Positions 34,858 to 46,887 of a stretch of 64,000 nucleotides of DNA are shown in pieces. The position numbers were made by a program, and so were the translations under genes. The DNA comes from Oidiodendron maius Zn. Its lineage: Eukaryota > Ascomycota > Leotiomycetes > Myxotrichaceae. The first letter of the stretch is position 1. Each line of letters starts with the position of its first letter. The stretch covers positions 14,044 through 78,043 of the forward strand of contig KN832874.1 in the NCBI GenBank assembly GCA_000827325.1, written 5' to 3'. The notes beneath the pieces were generated by a model. The model did no database searches, was not told the origin of the DNA, and worked only from the letters and a program-made list of their open reading frames with translations.

Positions 34858-36293
34858 AGAATGAGTGAAATAGGGACGCGGCGAGAAAAGATGCTACTCA
34901 GCACCTTGTCTAAATCTGTTACGTTATCTCTCTTATCTCCAATTTACCGGACGGAGCACGCACATATCCAAAAGGGGCGCGTGCTTTCGGTGTAGGTGGA
35001 ATAGCATGCAGTGTAGTCGACGTTTCGAGAAGGTCTGCTTATGTACATTTCTACTAGCTTCTTTCGCTCTTTCAAAAGCACGTGAACTCGATTCTCAGCC
35101 AATTACGAGCGGACCGAAGCCCTCATTCTGTCTTGCGGCTCCCTCTCAAAGTTTTGGAATGTTGCGAGATATCCTATACAATGGCAGGTCGGTTCCCCTT
35201 TTCCTTTTTGTCAGGTTAGGCGACCGCAGATAATTGTTGCGTCGAGTGGGGCTTAATTCGGTGCACGTGATGGGCTCGTATTTTCAGGTAATAATGCTCT
35301 ATATTTTATAAGGGTGGGTTCAACCACCACCTTTATACTTCGTGACAGGACTATAATTCCAAATACAGTCTCAAATAACTCAAATCAAGTGGTTTTAGCA
35401 TCCTTAACATGTACTCCTTCACACAGTTCAGCACCGAAACTGGACTAGCTTCCAGGATACCGCAACAATAATCTATGAGTCTGATGCCTCAGTTATGCCT
35501 CCACTTTTCAGGCTACGTTCTCATGGAACTTGGAAAAGCATTTGGATATGAAGATTTCACGGAAGAATAATGTCGAGCTGCGAGAACGGAAACGACTCAA
35601 AGCTATATAGTATAGGTCCGAACTTATATGCGGGAACTCGTTCGAGAAAAGATGTGATCTGGCACCTTTGTCCATGCTCGAGCCGCCGAGCAAATAATGT
35701 CTATTAAATGCAGCCCGACTCGTCAACTATAAATGGCCTCCTATATGTCGTGAGCCAGAGTGATATTTAAGAGGAATGACCTTGACAGGAGACGATGGAA
35801 AGGTCATAGTTTAGGGTGAATAGGGCCCATCTAGACACACATCCGTACAAATATTTAAAATCCTTCCTTGCTATTTAGAGTAATATCAATTCGGCTGTGG
35901 AATAGTAATATCGACAAAGGGCGATCTAAGATCTCGACAGACTTGCAGTCCGATGAAATTACTCGAAACCTACGTACCTATCCTCAGTCTTTCGAGTATT
36001 TCTCATCTTGTCCCAAGCCATTTCAGGGCTATGCTTATGAATATACCATTCTTTTGAAGTTCTCTGGAAAGTTTTGGTATCATGTAAGTGGTTTACAAGT
36101 TGGATTATTCTGGCTGAAACTCGTGCAAGGATATTATGGAATCATTGGAAGTATTCTCCTCTTATATTCATTTAAAGATGCAAGATAAGCTCATAGATGA
36201 ATTTCTCAGTTGGGCATATGGTGCATTCCACTAAGCATAGTCGACGTGCAGCCTCCTCATCAGCCCTCTAGCTTACACGTTTATTCCTATTAT
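34858..36293. other. Intergenic, no gene called
   Basis: Promoter side of the elongase, then AT-moderate spacer. Plus frames at 35868-36188 and elsewhere lack any recognisable domain. Confidence 0.4.
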
Positions 36294-37310
36294 CTAATGT
36301 TGCTTCAGCAGCTCAGGAATGTTGACCGCCAAAACTTTGCCACCAACAATGGGCGACCCGGCTGGGTGCCCAGCAATGCCACCATTCGTCACTACATAGA
36401 GCGTATTGTCGTCCAGTCTTGTCCTCCCAAACGCAGCGGAAGTATCGCCTTCAAGGATAGTGGAGTTTGTACCTCCAGCAAGGACAGTCACTTTTCCGTC
36501 AGGAGTCACCTGCTCCAAGGCTCCGCCAGGATCTTGCGCGATATATGCGTTGCCATCTTTGTCAAAAGCGAAATCATCGCTAAGTCCGGTATTTGCTACA
36601 ACCTCGTACAGCCCTATTGCTGTACCCTCGAGACTGATTGGAACGCGGGCAAATATAAATTGGAAGGAGTTTGTAAAATATAGGTACCCCTTTCGTGTGT
36701 GCACACCGTTTATACCCAACTCGAACTCTTGTCCAGGGGCTGGTGTCATAAGAGTGTTTTCAAGCACAATTTTGTACTCTCCTGTATGGTAGTTGATCCG
36801 CCAAACTACGCCGAGAATTGAGTCTGAAGCGAGGACATAAGGGCTGAGTGGCGCTACAAGCGTCAAACCGTTCAGGAATGATGCTTCGGGAATATCTGTT
36901 ATCTTCGTGACCACAGGGTTTGGAATCGCTGGTCTAAGATCGACTTTCCATAAAGAATAGGATCCATTTATTGATGAGAAGGTATCGAAAGACCAGTTGC
37001 CTACTATAACAGCGAAGATGTCTGGTTGGACCTCAGTGATGCCTAAAGTACTTTGGGCATGCGGGAAACTGTGAACAAGACTTGCTGGTGCAGAGGAGAA
37101 TGGATCAACCTGGTAGAGGTCGGGGGACGTGATGATTGTGACCAGAAGTTGACCAGAGGAACGAACTGCAATGTTCTCGATCCAAGTTTCGTTTGGGAAT
37201 TGGTAAGTTGTTCGAATCGGGGATTTGAGGGAGGAATGAGAGTGAGGAGCTGCAGTGACTCGGTGTGAGAGAGCGAGAAGGCACAGAGAGAATAACGCAT
37301 AAAGAACCAT
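36294..37310 (-). CDS. Secreted SMP-30/gluconolactonase-like six-bladed propeller protein
   Basis: A single exon encodes 338 residues with a signal peptide at 1-20 (MVLYALFSLCLLALSHRVTA). Blade-like segments recur, e.g. ENIAVRSSGQLLVTII, SFLNGLTLVAPLSPYVLASDS, GVVWRINYHTGEYKIVLE, ELGINGVHTRKGYLYFTNS and LSDDFAFDKDGNAYIAQDPGGALEQVTPDGKV. This pattern, with the GINGV and DDFAFDKDGNAYIA metal-site-like turns, is that of SMP-30/strictosidine-synthase-like propellers. Fungal members are often found beside secondary-metabolite genes; some act as lactonases or other hydrolases, but many are uncharacterised. There are several N-glycosylation sequons. Confidence 0.8.
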   Translation of the reverse strand: MVLYALFSLCLLALSHRVTAAPHSHSSLKSPIRTTYQFPNETWIENIAVRSSGQLLVTIITSPDLYQVDPFSSAPASLVHSFPHAQSTLGITEVQPDIFAVIVGNWSFDTFSSINGSYSLWKVDLRPAIPNPVVTKITDIPEASFLNGLTLVAPLSPYVLASDSILGVVWRINYHTGEYKIVLENTLMTPAPGQEFELGINGVHTRKGYLYFTNSFQFIFARVPISLEGTAIGLYEVVANTGLSDDFAFDKDGNAYIAQDPGGALEQVTPDGKVTVLAGGTNSTILEGDTSAAFGRTRLDDNTLYVVTNGGIAGHPAGSPIVGGKVLAVNIPELLKQH

Positions 37311-37728
37311 TTTGGGCGTCTTCTACTATGTAGCCGAAGGCCTACTTTAAACAATTATCGAAAAAGTTTCACTCATGATATATGTATATTTCATGGGACA
37401 TTCCGCTTTGTTCTTTGACCTACCCTTTATTAGATTACTATAGCCTCTTCTCTGCGCTTTGTCATTAGTGCTTTGAAATAACCCCCTTGCTAGTACGATA
37501 TATACCTTGCGAAACATTTCAAGCTTTCTGTAAATGGAAAATGGACATGATCACAAATTGGACACGAGCCAACATACGGTGTCAGCGTTAGGTATTATTA
37601 ATCGCAAGCCCTTCGTAATAATAATCCACTATCGCAAACTCGATCCCTGAAGAAGCTTGTACATTGAAGCAGCAATACTTAATAGATCTTGAGCAATTGA
37701 TAGTTCTTGACAAGCATATAAAAATAAA
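37311..37728. other. Intergenic spacer
   Basis: Promoter side of the SMP-30-like gene. Nothing else seen. Confidence 0.35.
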
Positions 37729-37917
37729 GGGACTAGCTAAATCCCGCTGCCCGAACCTCAATACCTACTAAAACACGCCCTATCTTTTAGAACATATATA
37801 TAGATTGGGGGGGGCAGACACCTCCCAAACCCCCAATCTTTGTATATTTCCTAAAAGACAGGATTTGTTCTAGTAAGCATTGAGGTTCAGGCAGCAGACG
37901 GGATTTAGCTGGTCCCA
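37729..37917. mobile_element. MITE-like long inverted repeat
   Basis: The left arm GGACTAGCTAAATCCC... (about 85 bp) is matched by the reverse complement of the right arm ...GGGATTTAGCTGGTCC. Recognisable islands include CTGCCCGAACCTCAAT against ATTGAGGTTCAGGCAG, and GATTGGGGGG against CCCCCAATC. The loop is under 20 bases. Arm differences are mostly transitions. The size and near-perfect foldback fit a small non-autonomous DNA transposon. The flanks contain TA but no convincing target duplication. Confidence 0.7.
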
Positions 37918-38263
37918 TAAATTAACAAGCTTTAAAGCTGACTGTCCTTGAGCCTTTTTTAGAAAAGAAATTTTTAAAATTAAAACATTTATACAACATT
38001 AGTCCAAATCACTATTACAAGGTTGAATTCGCATTCCCTTGACAAAACCAGTACTGTATGGGTATAATGTAAAATTTGTAGACATAAATTAAATAGACGT
38101 AAATTAGGTAACATTATATAGCGTAATATCGACTAGATGTCAAATTCGGCCTTTATAGAATTGAAAAGCGACCGCTTCCTCCATTTTCCTCCGATGATCG
38201 ATTTAGAGCATACTTCCGTGAACTATTGCCTTGTGGTATTTCATGAATAATTAGTGCTTCTCC
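37918..38263. other. Intergenic spacer
   Basis: AT-rich 3' flank of the MARVEL gene with a short direct repeat (ATAAATTA and GTAAATTA near 38085-38105). No gene. Confidence 0.35.
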
Positions 38264-38968
38264 TTAAGCAGCGGGAGCGTCTAGAGGAGGGCCACCAGCA
38301 CTCTCGGGATCATGACGCTTCTCATGAAGAGGAGTGGCATTGTCGCGATTCCTTTGCCAATAGGACCAGAGCTCGAGGCCAATGCCGGTCAAGGTGAAGA
38401 AACTTTGGCAAAAAATGTTAGTTCTTAAACAAGCGTCGCAAGGCAATGGTCCTTACAAGGCGAGGAAAATAAAGGCTTCCTGGGCATATTTCTTGGAGCA
38501 GGTTGCTCCTTGAGGAAAGCTCCGGCAGTCGTGATGCCAGTTATAGTCTTGGGCGGCAAAGATAAACGACGTCAACCAGCTGAATTTCGCCAGCGTCAGC
38601 TTAATTGTAACGTCTCACGTCTAGCCTTTATGTTTTACTTGACTTACAGGTAGGAGAACACAGTGTCAATTGCAATGACAAGGAGACTGAGGCGACCGGA
38701 AACCCAAATAGATGCGAAGCCTGGCAGGAAGAATACAACCGACATCGTGGACTACCCGAAGGGGTGTACAGTTAGCAGTGGATAATTGCACCATCAATTC
38801 CAGGAAGCTTTCACTGGTACATACAATAACCTCGGTGTATTTAGAATGTTCACCGCGGAGATGGCGATGGATGAAGTACGATGTGATACCCATTACAATA
38901 ACTGCGCTGGACCATTGCAAGACCCGGTTAACAAGTAACACCAGGGTGTTAAGCTTGTTGGCAGCCAT
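38264..38968 (-). CDS. MARVEL-domain membrane protein, four exons
   Basis: Exons 38825-38968, 38648-38751, 38457-38579 and 38264-38402 join in frame to 169 residues across introns of 73, 68 and 54 nt. There are four hydrophobic segments: VLLVNRVLQWSSAVIVMGI, SVVFFLPGFASIWVSG, LSLLVIAIDTVFSYLWL and EAFIFLAFFFTLTGIG. Between the third and fourth is the extracellular loop with DCRSFPQGATC, as in fungal MARVEL proteins. The tail is hydrophilic and proline-rich. Such proteins organise plasma-membrane microdomains or vesicle traffic; no specific role can be given. The intron 2 acceptor is the AAATTCAG at 38580, because the nearer AAG would create a stop. Confidence 0.8.
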
Positions 38969-39664
38969 TTTGTGAAGGTGAGTCTACCAATGAAAGAACT
39001 ATGGATAGGATATAGTGAAATAACGTGAATTGGGGTGAATTCTCAATGGAAGCTGCAAAAGAATGAAAGGTAGGGCAGCTTCTTCTTATAATTCTGCCTC
39101 TAGAAAAGAGACACATGCGCTTATGAAGCATGACAACCGCATGACTGGGACTTCTGCCGAGACAGTCTCGAAGCAAAATGCTCGACAAAGAAGGTTCAAG
39201 AAGGTTGGATGATCGGCTTTGCGGGGAAGAGTGACGTGTAATCATTAGGAGTGGTTGCAGTCTTTTCTCTGATGTCATTAACAATTACTTCTTTCCCAAG
39301 GCATCACATTATTGGTCTTGGCCGTATCGATCTGCTGGCGATACTCCAAGTAAACATCTCAAACCACAGTAGGGAGCGGTGTCGGAATCTTCGGAAGTCC
39401 CGGATTCTGGGAATATCCATCATATGATTATCACACAATTAGTACAAAATCGATATGAGCATGGGCTGGATTTCTTTCTTATTGAACAAAACGCCCCCAA
39501 CCTTGAGCCGAGTCAGCCGGCCGCCTGCACCATATGCCGGTACTAGTTAGCCGGTACGAATGAGAGTATCGCACGAGAACATGCAATCTTAGTCACAACG
39601 TTCCCACGAGAACATGCAATCTCGATCACGTCGCGTGATTAGGCCTACCCTCAGAGGCGGTATC
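38969..39664. other. Intergenic, promoter side of the MARVEL gene
   Basis: Includes a near-direct repeat at 39563-39630 (GAGAACATGCAATCT twice, 46 bases apart). No gene supported. Confidence 0.35.
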
Positions 39665-40117
39665 ATGAAGCTCTTCTGGTCTGCTCTTCTGGCCAGGCTA
39701 GGAGCTACCCCGCTCTCGTCAGAATCTCCCTCAGCATCGTCAGAGGAGGCTATCGGGCCAGGTATAAAGTACGAAGGAAACCACACAACCATCTGGTGGA
39801 GCATCCTTTCAGAGAGTTCCCTGTCCGATGGGCAACAATGTCCAGAGTTTTTTCACCAGTTTCATATATCTGCATGGTAAGCAAAACGACAGCAGCACAC
39901 CGGAAACTTTGTAAGAGAATGCCACTAGCGCGGATATAGCTGGGACATAGGAAGTAGCGACCGAATAATCACTCACGAAGCTGCACAAGATGGAGGTGGA
40001 CCCAGCATCCGGCTAGTTGTCTGGGCCGGCCCAGTAGAGGTGGCGAGACATTCCGCTCGTCTCCGAGGACCATGGCGAGAACAGATGTTCAGTGCAGAGT
40101 CATGCAAGGGTAAATAA
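39665..40117 (+). CDS. Putative small protein, two exons, unrecognised
   Basis: MKLFWSALLARLGATPLSS starts at 39665. Exon 39665-39876 ends at a good GTAAGC donor, and a TATAG acceptor at 39939 leads in frame to CWDIGSSDRIITHEAAQDGGG and a stop at 40117, giving 129 residues. The N-terminus could be a weak secretion signal, and two cysteines are present (one at the exon join). No family is recognised. It may be a real small secreted protein or chance, since the only support is frame continuity over a plausible intron. Confidence 0.3.
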
Positions 40118-41845
40118 AAACTTATCATATGCAATAAGACTTACAAGCTGCCGAGGGCAGGTGTTAAGTGGCTCACCATAGTTATCACTGCCAAGAAGCC
40201 CGAGTCTGATGCCATCTTTGGCTCTGGACTGAAAGCGAATTCTTTTGTATCTTATGTGAGCGGGAGAGGTTTGAATGGCTGGTGTGGCTGGTGTGGGAAT
40301 GGCACGGGCTTACATAAGTCGCTAGCTATCAATTGACAGAGGCGGCTTAACATCCGCACTAGTACCTAATCAGCCACCTCGCCAGTTATCGAAGCGCGAT
40401 TATGTGTGTGTCGTCTAATCAGACAACTATTCTCTTTCTTCCAGGTGTCAGTACCTTGTCATACGATACCTTGCTCTCCTGTTTAGTAGGGATAAAGCTT
40501 GTGGATGATATGAGGTGGTAAGAGAAGCAGGAAGTTTAATTGGCGAGCTAGATAACATCATTGCGCTCCCCAATACACAATCACAGACCAAATTGCCAGT
40601 ACTAACACCACACGACATTTACTGCTACTTTACTGCTACTTTACTGCTACTTTACTGCTTTACGCGTAGAATCCTTTCCATTTGGCTTCTTTGAAGCGTC
40701 TATTCTCGACGAGCGAATTAACGAAAACAATGCACAACATGAAGAAACCGCTTCCTTCCTAAGATACTTGGAGGTGCGAAGTTTGGCAGCGCCAACTACT
40801 TGGTCATACAGCGTTAAGAGCATATTGATTTCAGTTTTTTTTTTTTAAATTTCCAAATAAGGCGTCAGCCACATTGACATAGTTCGGTAATGGTGTTGGA
40901 ATGCTTTGAATCTACAAGCATATGGTACGGCTGACAATATTCTTGAGGTTGTTGAGCATAGCATATTTTGCTGAAATTGATAATGTTATATCAATTAAAT
41001 TCATTATCCCCACTCTCTGGATGATATAGAGCCAGTAGAGAAGCCAAATCTTGGAGGAGAAGCTAGTCTTCTCGCCCGAATCTCTCTACATACCAACACA
41101 ATGGGCCGTTGAAAACCTCTCGCCTCATAAATAAGATTCTATGTGTAAAATGGTGCTACAGATTCATTCATTTATCTTCAATACTAATCTGGGAAACTGG
41201 AATGATAACGGCATGAAAAGCAACCTTCTCCCAACTAATAGAGTGATAGAGTTGCGCCCGCCACAGGGCGATGCTACAAGTGTTTCCAATGGCAGATTTT
41301 TTGTGTTATAGTGGGTACATATGCGATACAAGCTTCAAACAAAGCAGTAACTTGCCTGACATTTTGGGTAGCTTCCTTGAAGAAGGCTTTAATTTCGGGT
41401 AATAGTTTGTCTATCTCCAAGAATATGCGTGATGTGTCGTTACTCATCGAAGTATTTCCGTCAATTTTGCACTTAGTGGTGTCTAAGATTGACCGCATTA
41501 GAGTCGTCTGACAATTGCAGGCTGCAGGAATACCAATGCCATGATCCGAAAATAACTTCGAGATGCTAAATACCGGTAACATGCGATCCTTGACTAGAAA
41601 CCGATCCTGCAAACTTCGAGATATTCAGCACCATGAAAAAAAGGCTTCATCAGAAAACTGATGTTCGTGAAATTCCATGATTATGAGAAATGAAGAGCGT
41701 CGGCGAATGAAACATGACCGTTCATAACGAAACGGCACATAATATGGAAAATTTAAAACCGTCTGCCGCGATTGTGAATCTTGAATTTCGCCCAGTTCAA
41801 GAATATTTCAAACCCCAGATTAAGCCGACATCCTCGCGAACACCA
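40118..41845. other. Long spacer with short tandem repeats
   Basis: Contains about four tandem copies of TACTTTACTGC near 40619-40660 and a T-run at 40836-40847. A 112-codon minus frame at 41274-41612 has no identified domain (amphipathic, possible helical). No gene is called. Confidence 0.4.
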
Positions 41846-43317
41846 TCAAGAGCCCGATCCCAGTCTCCACTTCGATCGACACAAGTACCAGAAACCTATA
41901 CTAGTTGCGCTAACCACCATCGTACAGCCAGTGAAAATTACTATAGATTTATACCTTGAAGCTCCGTAATCCTCCGAGTTCACAGCTTTCAAAAGCAGAC
42001 CCCCGCTGATGGGACCGGCCAAAATATTTCCAACTCCTTGGCCGAAGGCAAAAATTGCGAACATGACCAGCGCTGATGTGGGATCCGCAGTGACAGCAGT
42101 CCCCATCCTTACTCGCATGGAGAGATAACCATATCCAAAAAATCCGTAAGTGAGAGCAAAAAACATCAATGGGTACAACGAGTTTGCCAGCCCCCACAGC
42201 GTGAATGACACAACAGCGGTCACTGCTGAAGAAGACAGAATGAGCACATTCAAGGGAATCTTGCCATCAGAAAGAAACCCAAACGTAAATTGGCCCGTAA
42301 CCTGTGCGATGCTCATGAGAGCTACAAGAAACGCCCCTTTGGTCGCACTCAGGCCGATTGACGTTGCATAGGATGGTAAATGTAACTGCGGCAGGTAAAA
42401 TCCTAGTCCTTGCGCGACATTAGAAATGCAGTAAATCCAAAATAGAGGGTTCTTTAAGAATGACAGGTCGGTTCTTGCAATTGCACTGTGCTCGGCCGCC
42501 GGGAGCCGACTTTTAAATAGAGGTAAGAGAGGGCCGGTCAGGATAATCATGGCTGCTGCTATGGCTCTCAAGGTGACTTTATATCCGTATCTATTAAGTA
42601 AAGCGTCCACAATAAAGGGAAATACAACTCCAGATGCTCCAGAAGAGCTTAATATAATGCCCCAAGCGAGGCCACGTCGTACAATCCACCATTCGTTTAC
42701 CATACTTATGATAGGATAGTAGAATATAGCAAAGCCGACTATAGGAAGTTAGGAGACACTTGGAGTGGCATAGAGTGATGAATTACCTCCGTACATAACA
42801 CCTTGGGTCATGATCAAGCCTGGAAGTGAATTCATGAAGGACCCGACTAGAATCCCAAGGATACATATAGGCCATCCGACCCAAATCATATGTCGCTGAT
42901 ACTTCGGAAAGCGTCTCACAAGCGGGACCATGAAAGGCGCCGCTAGTAAAGTAATTGCTGTTGAAGTACTTCCGACATAGGGGATAAAAGGGTTGCCTGC
43001 AAATTGAGGAAGACGAGAGTAGTAGTTTTGGAAGACGCCAAAAGCGAGTGCAAATCCTAATTTAGTGTTAGGATTCGATGCCTTCCAGTGGTGGAAAATT
43101 GCTTGTGCTCACCCCAAAGAATGGCTTCGAAGGAGAAGGCTCCAAATAGCAACTTCCAGGCTGATGAACCTCCATCGGCGGGTTCGAGTCCATGTCTAAT
43201 TTGGCTTTCCTGTGGATCTACATTCTCAATCTCTGTACCATTATAACTGAATGGCTGCTCGATGGGCCTGGCCGTTTCTGCATAGCTCTCAAGCTCAAAT
43301 ATTGTGACCGTAGCCAT
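41846..43317 (-). CDS. MFS monocarboxylate-porter-like transporter, three exons
   Basis: Exons 43113-43317, 42787-43056 and 41846-42738 join in frame to 455 residues over 56- and 48-nt introns. The N-terminal cytosolic region (about 55 residues) is followed by FGVFQNYYSRLPQF, a hallmark of the fungal monocarboxylate transporter-like (MCT/SLC16-like) group. EWWIVRRGLAWGIILSSSGASGVVFPFIVD matches the conserved segment around TM4-5. There is a central cytosolic loop after LLPLFKSRLP and six further membrane segments. Transport of a small organic acid or metabolite across the plasma membrane is inferred from the group; the substrate is not known. Confidence 0.87.
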
Positions 43318-43815
43318 TGCGCTATATCTTGGGGTCTAAGAAAAATCGAGATGGTGATTAACCAACGGTATAAATGAGTCTGAATAAAATAAGCTATATA
43401 TCCCCACCTGTGCTGGAACGTACCTAGCCAATCTCTGCGCGCCTTTCGGGGGACAAATGTCACGTGGCGGAATTTCTACTGGACGCTCAGTCGAGAGGTA
43501 AAATAGAACTCCATGTATAGTCTTACGACTCTACATATAACTAATCTATTATATATGGAGAGAATTTACATCTAAGTAATTTAATATCTATGACATAGTA
43601 CATTTTCATGTTTCTTTGCAGCGTGTTCCACCTGTAGTCGCAAAAAGTCACATACACTCTGATGATCCTGAAGAGATCCAGCTTTATCAAGAGACAAAAG
43701 GTGCGAAGTTCTCTGCCACATAGTATCAAGAAGCTTCGCCTAGCGCACATTATTTATTCCCTGGCAAAATGGTGAACGGTCGGATATAGAGTCCTGGCAA
43801 CGTCATGGCCGCATA
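43318..43815. other. Intergenic spacer
   Basis: Promoter side of the transporter and 3' flank of the hydroxylase. No feature seen. Confidence 0.35.
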
Positions 43816-44907
43816 TTAAAAGACTGGCATGGAGACTGTGTTCACATAGTCCACATTTTCCTTTAAATCCTCGATACGTTCGTGGCAGGTGCCAAAGATA
43901 CGGTCCCAGAGGCGAGTCTGTTTGCCGTAATTGTAGCTCTTCTTCCATCCCTTTCGGTGGTGAAGATCATGGTCCTCGATAACAAGCTCAGCGTCAAAGA
44001 GCCTCAGTAGCCAGCTCACAGTCGACGGCGGTGTTGCGTGTATGCGGAGTCCGCTGTGACCAGCAAGCTCAGCAAAGACCACAAACTGATGGCATATCCA
44101 CCAGTCGTAGAAGCCCATGGGGAGGCCCATCAACCTGAGGCTGACGAAGGTCAGTAGTGGGATGCCTGCGATGTCGAAAATTTCCTGCTCAGTATCGGCG
44201 TAGAGTGTTAGTAGCGGATTGGGGTGTTTGGTCAAGTGGTGAGTGCGGTGGTACTTCCATAGGCTGCTGACGTCGTGCATTAATCGGTGATACCAGTAGA
44301 ACCAGAAGTCGAGCACAACACCATAGAGGCCAATCTCTATAAACAGCCACACCCAGCTGATAGTTGAAGGCGTCTGACTCGTGCGGTAGCTAAGAAAGAC
44401 GGTCATTAATGGGCGGAAGGTAGAAGTTGAGACGAGCGAGCGGAGGACCTTCTTCACGCCCACATCGGGAACGCTGTCGCGTTCGTGTTTGTCGCCATCA
44501 AAGAAGCCATATTGGTGACCAAGTTCACGGAGCATATGGAGCTCATGGATAGCGATGAGCTTGAATGCGATGGTGTACAAGACAGAGGCGGCGATGGGGC
44601 CTAGGTTACGGCCCGTATAGGTAGCATAGACTTGGTGGATGACGAGCGGAATGGCGGCGTGCACCATTACCCAACGGTTCATCTGCCAGTCGGGTACATA
44701 AGGCACTTTATCCTCCTTTGAATGCACTGGCACCTCACGGTCGAGAGAGTCGGGCAGGATGTCCAGAATATCGTAAAGCCGGTGATGGAAAGTCCAGTGG
44801 CTTCGGTCATGACGCCAAGTAGACTTCATTGAATCTTTCGGATTGGCTTTGGGTACGGTATTCGTGCCCCCGCTCTGCGTGGTGTCCATGGTCGTTGGTA
44901 GTTGCAT
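43816..44907 (-). CDS. Fatty acid hydroxylase / sterol desaturase family protein
   Basis: A single exon encodes 363 residues. Three histidine clusters are present in the family order: HRLMH at 207-211, HRTHH at 220-224 and HDLHH at 313-317, expected to hold a di-iron centre. GLYGVVLDFWFYWYHR precedes the first box, and KSYNYGKQTRLWDRIFGT follows the last, as in C-4/C-5 sterol oxidases and fungal fatty acid hydroxylases. Hydrophobic helices lie around 78-120 and 180-275. It is likely ER-located and uses O2 to hydroxylate or desaturate a sterol or lipid. The exact substrate is open, and a role in secondary metabolism is as likely as in ergosterol synthesis. Confidence 0.9.
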   Translation of the reverse strand: MQLPTTMDTTQSGGTNTVPKANPKDSMKSTWRHDRSHWTFHHRLYDILDILPDSLDREVPVHSKEDKVPYVPDWQMNRWVMVHAAIPLVIHQVYATYTGRNLGPIAASVLYTIAFKLIAIHELHMLRELGHQYGFFDGDKHERDSVPDVGVKKVLRSLVSTSTFRPLMTVFLSYRTSQTPSTISWVWLFIEIGLYGVVLDFWFYWYHRLMHDVSSLWKYHRTHHLTKHPNPLLTLYADTEQEIFDIAGIPLLTFVSLRLMGLPMGFYDWWICHQFVVFAELAGHSGLRIHATPPSTVSWLLRLFDAELVIEDHDLHHRKGWKKSYNYGKQTRLWDRIFGTCHERIEDLKENVDYVNTVSMPVF

Positions 44908-46887
44908 TTGTATTTAATAGACTTCTATACATCAGTGGATTCATGGAAAAGGCACGCTCCCCGCGCCATTTTGCGCATTCGCTCTTATATCATGTCCTTT
45001 ACGTCCTTCAGGTCCTTGCGGCTCGATGCCGTTGGGGGATGGGCACTGGGGGTGGGGTACACGGGACTCTTTTGCCTCGGACGACATGTGAAATGGGAGA
45101 TGCAACGCGGCATGCCATGTGGCTGCTAGGCAGCCATAGATCCCTTCGGATTAGGAGCCAGGGCCGCGGCTGCACGAGTGAAACGTGACGAAGATGGGAG
45201 AAATGCGATTACCGGACGTGGGGCGATAATGGGGATCTGCTTGGTGGCTGTGATCGAGCATGAAGAGTTGCTCCAGCCATCTGCGAGGTGGATTTTGTTT
45301 CGAAGTCCGTGCCTTAGCCGAGCTCGCGAGATATCCTTTCCAGCATCAGTTACCCTACAAACACACTTTAGGTCTCAGATACACTCTATAACGAGATGTA
45401 TTAAAAAATTCGCTCAACCAGAAATGGAGAATTTAGCGTGCTTTGATAAAAAGCCTTGACCAGTCTAGAGTCAAAACCTTCATTCATTGTGGCCATATAA
45501 TTTAACGAAGTGTCTGATTGGCCTGGAAACTGATGCTCGCTCTCTATATATATGTCAATTATTGCTAGACAATAAAGAGTTTTCCTATATATACTTAGCT
45601 ATCATCTGAAGGATGATGGCTGGATGAAACTAAGCTATAATTTGGTATACTGTTATCACATTAGGGCACGCTGAAGAGAGCGAATAAATTGAAATATACA
45701 ACGGGGAATCCTACGCGCTAGTGTACATGATATTCTTTGTGAAGCGCGAAGGAAGTTAGAGACTTAGAGTAAGAGAAGTCGAATAGTTATTGGAAGAAAG
45801 GGAGCGAAGCTCCTCTGGAATAGGCAAAAGGGAGAATGGACGTAGAGAAAACGTCTCCCAGTTGTCGAACAACAGGCCTTTGTGGGATGGCCTCTGGTGC
45901 TATGAATTCGGCGGGACAGTTGAATGAGACTTATACTTTGATGCTTCTTGTGCGGCTGGTTTGAAGAGGCGAACTTTCCTTTAGTATCAATTCCATTAGC
46001 TGGATGCTTGGACTCGGTCTACATATATGTGACTGAATAGAGTTTCAGCTGAGGTTAGGTTAATGCAAACATCTCATGGTTGTGCGCGAAGTCTAGGATA
46101 ATTAACCGCATTTCTCAATCCTAATACACTCCTTCCTCCCTTGGCTATCGTCACCGCGATCTACACTCTCTCAAACTGTCTCAGCGGCTCATTGCCTCTG
46201 CTCCTTAACTTGCAAGGTTAAAGTCATTCTGAAATCCCTCAAACCCATTTTTATACAAAATCACAAGGATATATAAAGAGAATGCAGGGTCGTTGATTCT
46301 CCAAACCTCGTTGTATATATCTACTGGTCTTACTACTGTGAATCACTAGTCGGCCTACCGTCAGGCGTCCTCATAAGCATGCGGCGTCTCATGTGCTCTT
46401 TTGTTCATTCTGACTCTTAACCTATAATAAAGTGCTCCTGGACCACAATGAAACTCAGTCTCACCAAATTGTCCAGATTAATGGCGCGCTGGTCGTGCAA
46501 GTTGCTATGTATTTTATCATCCTACTTCTTGGATATACTAAAGAGATTGTGCGTATGAATTGGGAGCACGACTCAACCCACCTCTATGCTCGACGTACGG
46601 TCTAACCGACATATTGGCTCACTGCTTTGCTGGTGCGCTACATGCGTTTAGTCATATAGATTATATTTATAGCTCAATCTTCTCTGACAAGTACAATGTG
46701 CCATAATTAAGACTTCGAGGGTATAGAGGTTTAGCCGAGACAAGTCATGAAAAGCAGTCTCTCAGGCGAGCAGTGGAATCTGAAGCAATTTCCGACGCCG
46801 CAGCGAATGAGAGATCATAGAGATTATGGATGAACCCGAGAACTAACGCCTGGTATTATGACAACTTAATAGCCACATCCCAATACC
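44908..46887. other. 2-kb region without a supported gene
   Basis: Promoter of the hydroxylase is at the left. From about 45470 to 46880 there are only short frames, an imperfect local foldback (ATCATCTGAAGGATGATGG near 45602) and no RNA signature. I see no gene. Confidence 0.4.

Noticed and set aside
40619-40660. Regular spacing of an 11-base repeat, considered as a CRISPR-like array
   Set aside because: Units are directly abutting with no spacers, and the genome is eukaryotic; it is a simple tandem repeat.
41274-41612. 112-codon minus-strand frame with a helical look
   Set aside because: No family recognised and no neighbouring exon joins; could be a remnant but is not supported.
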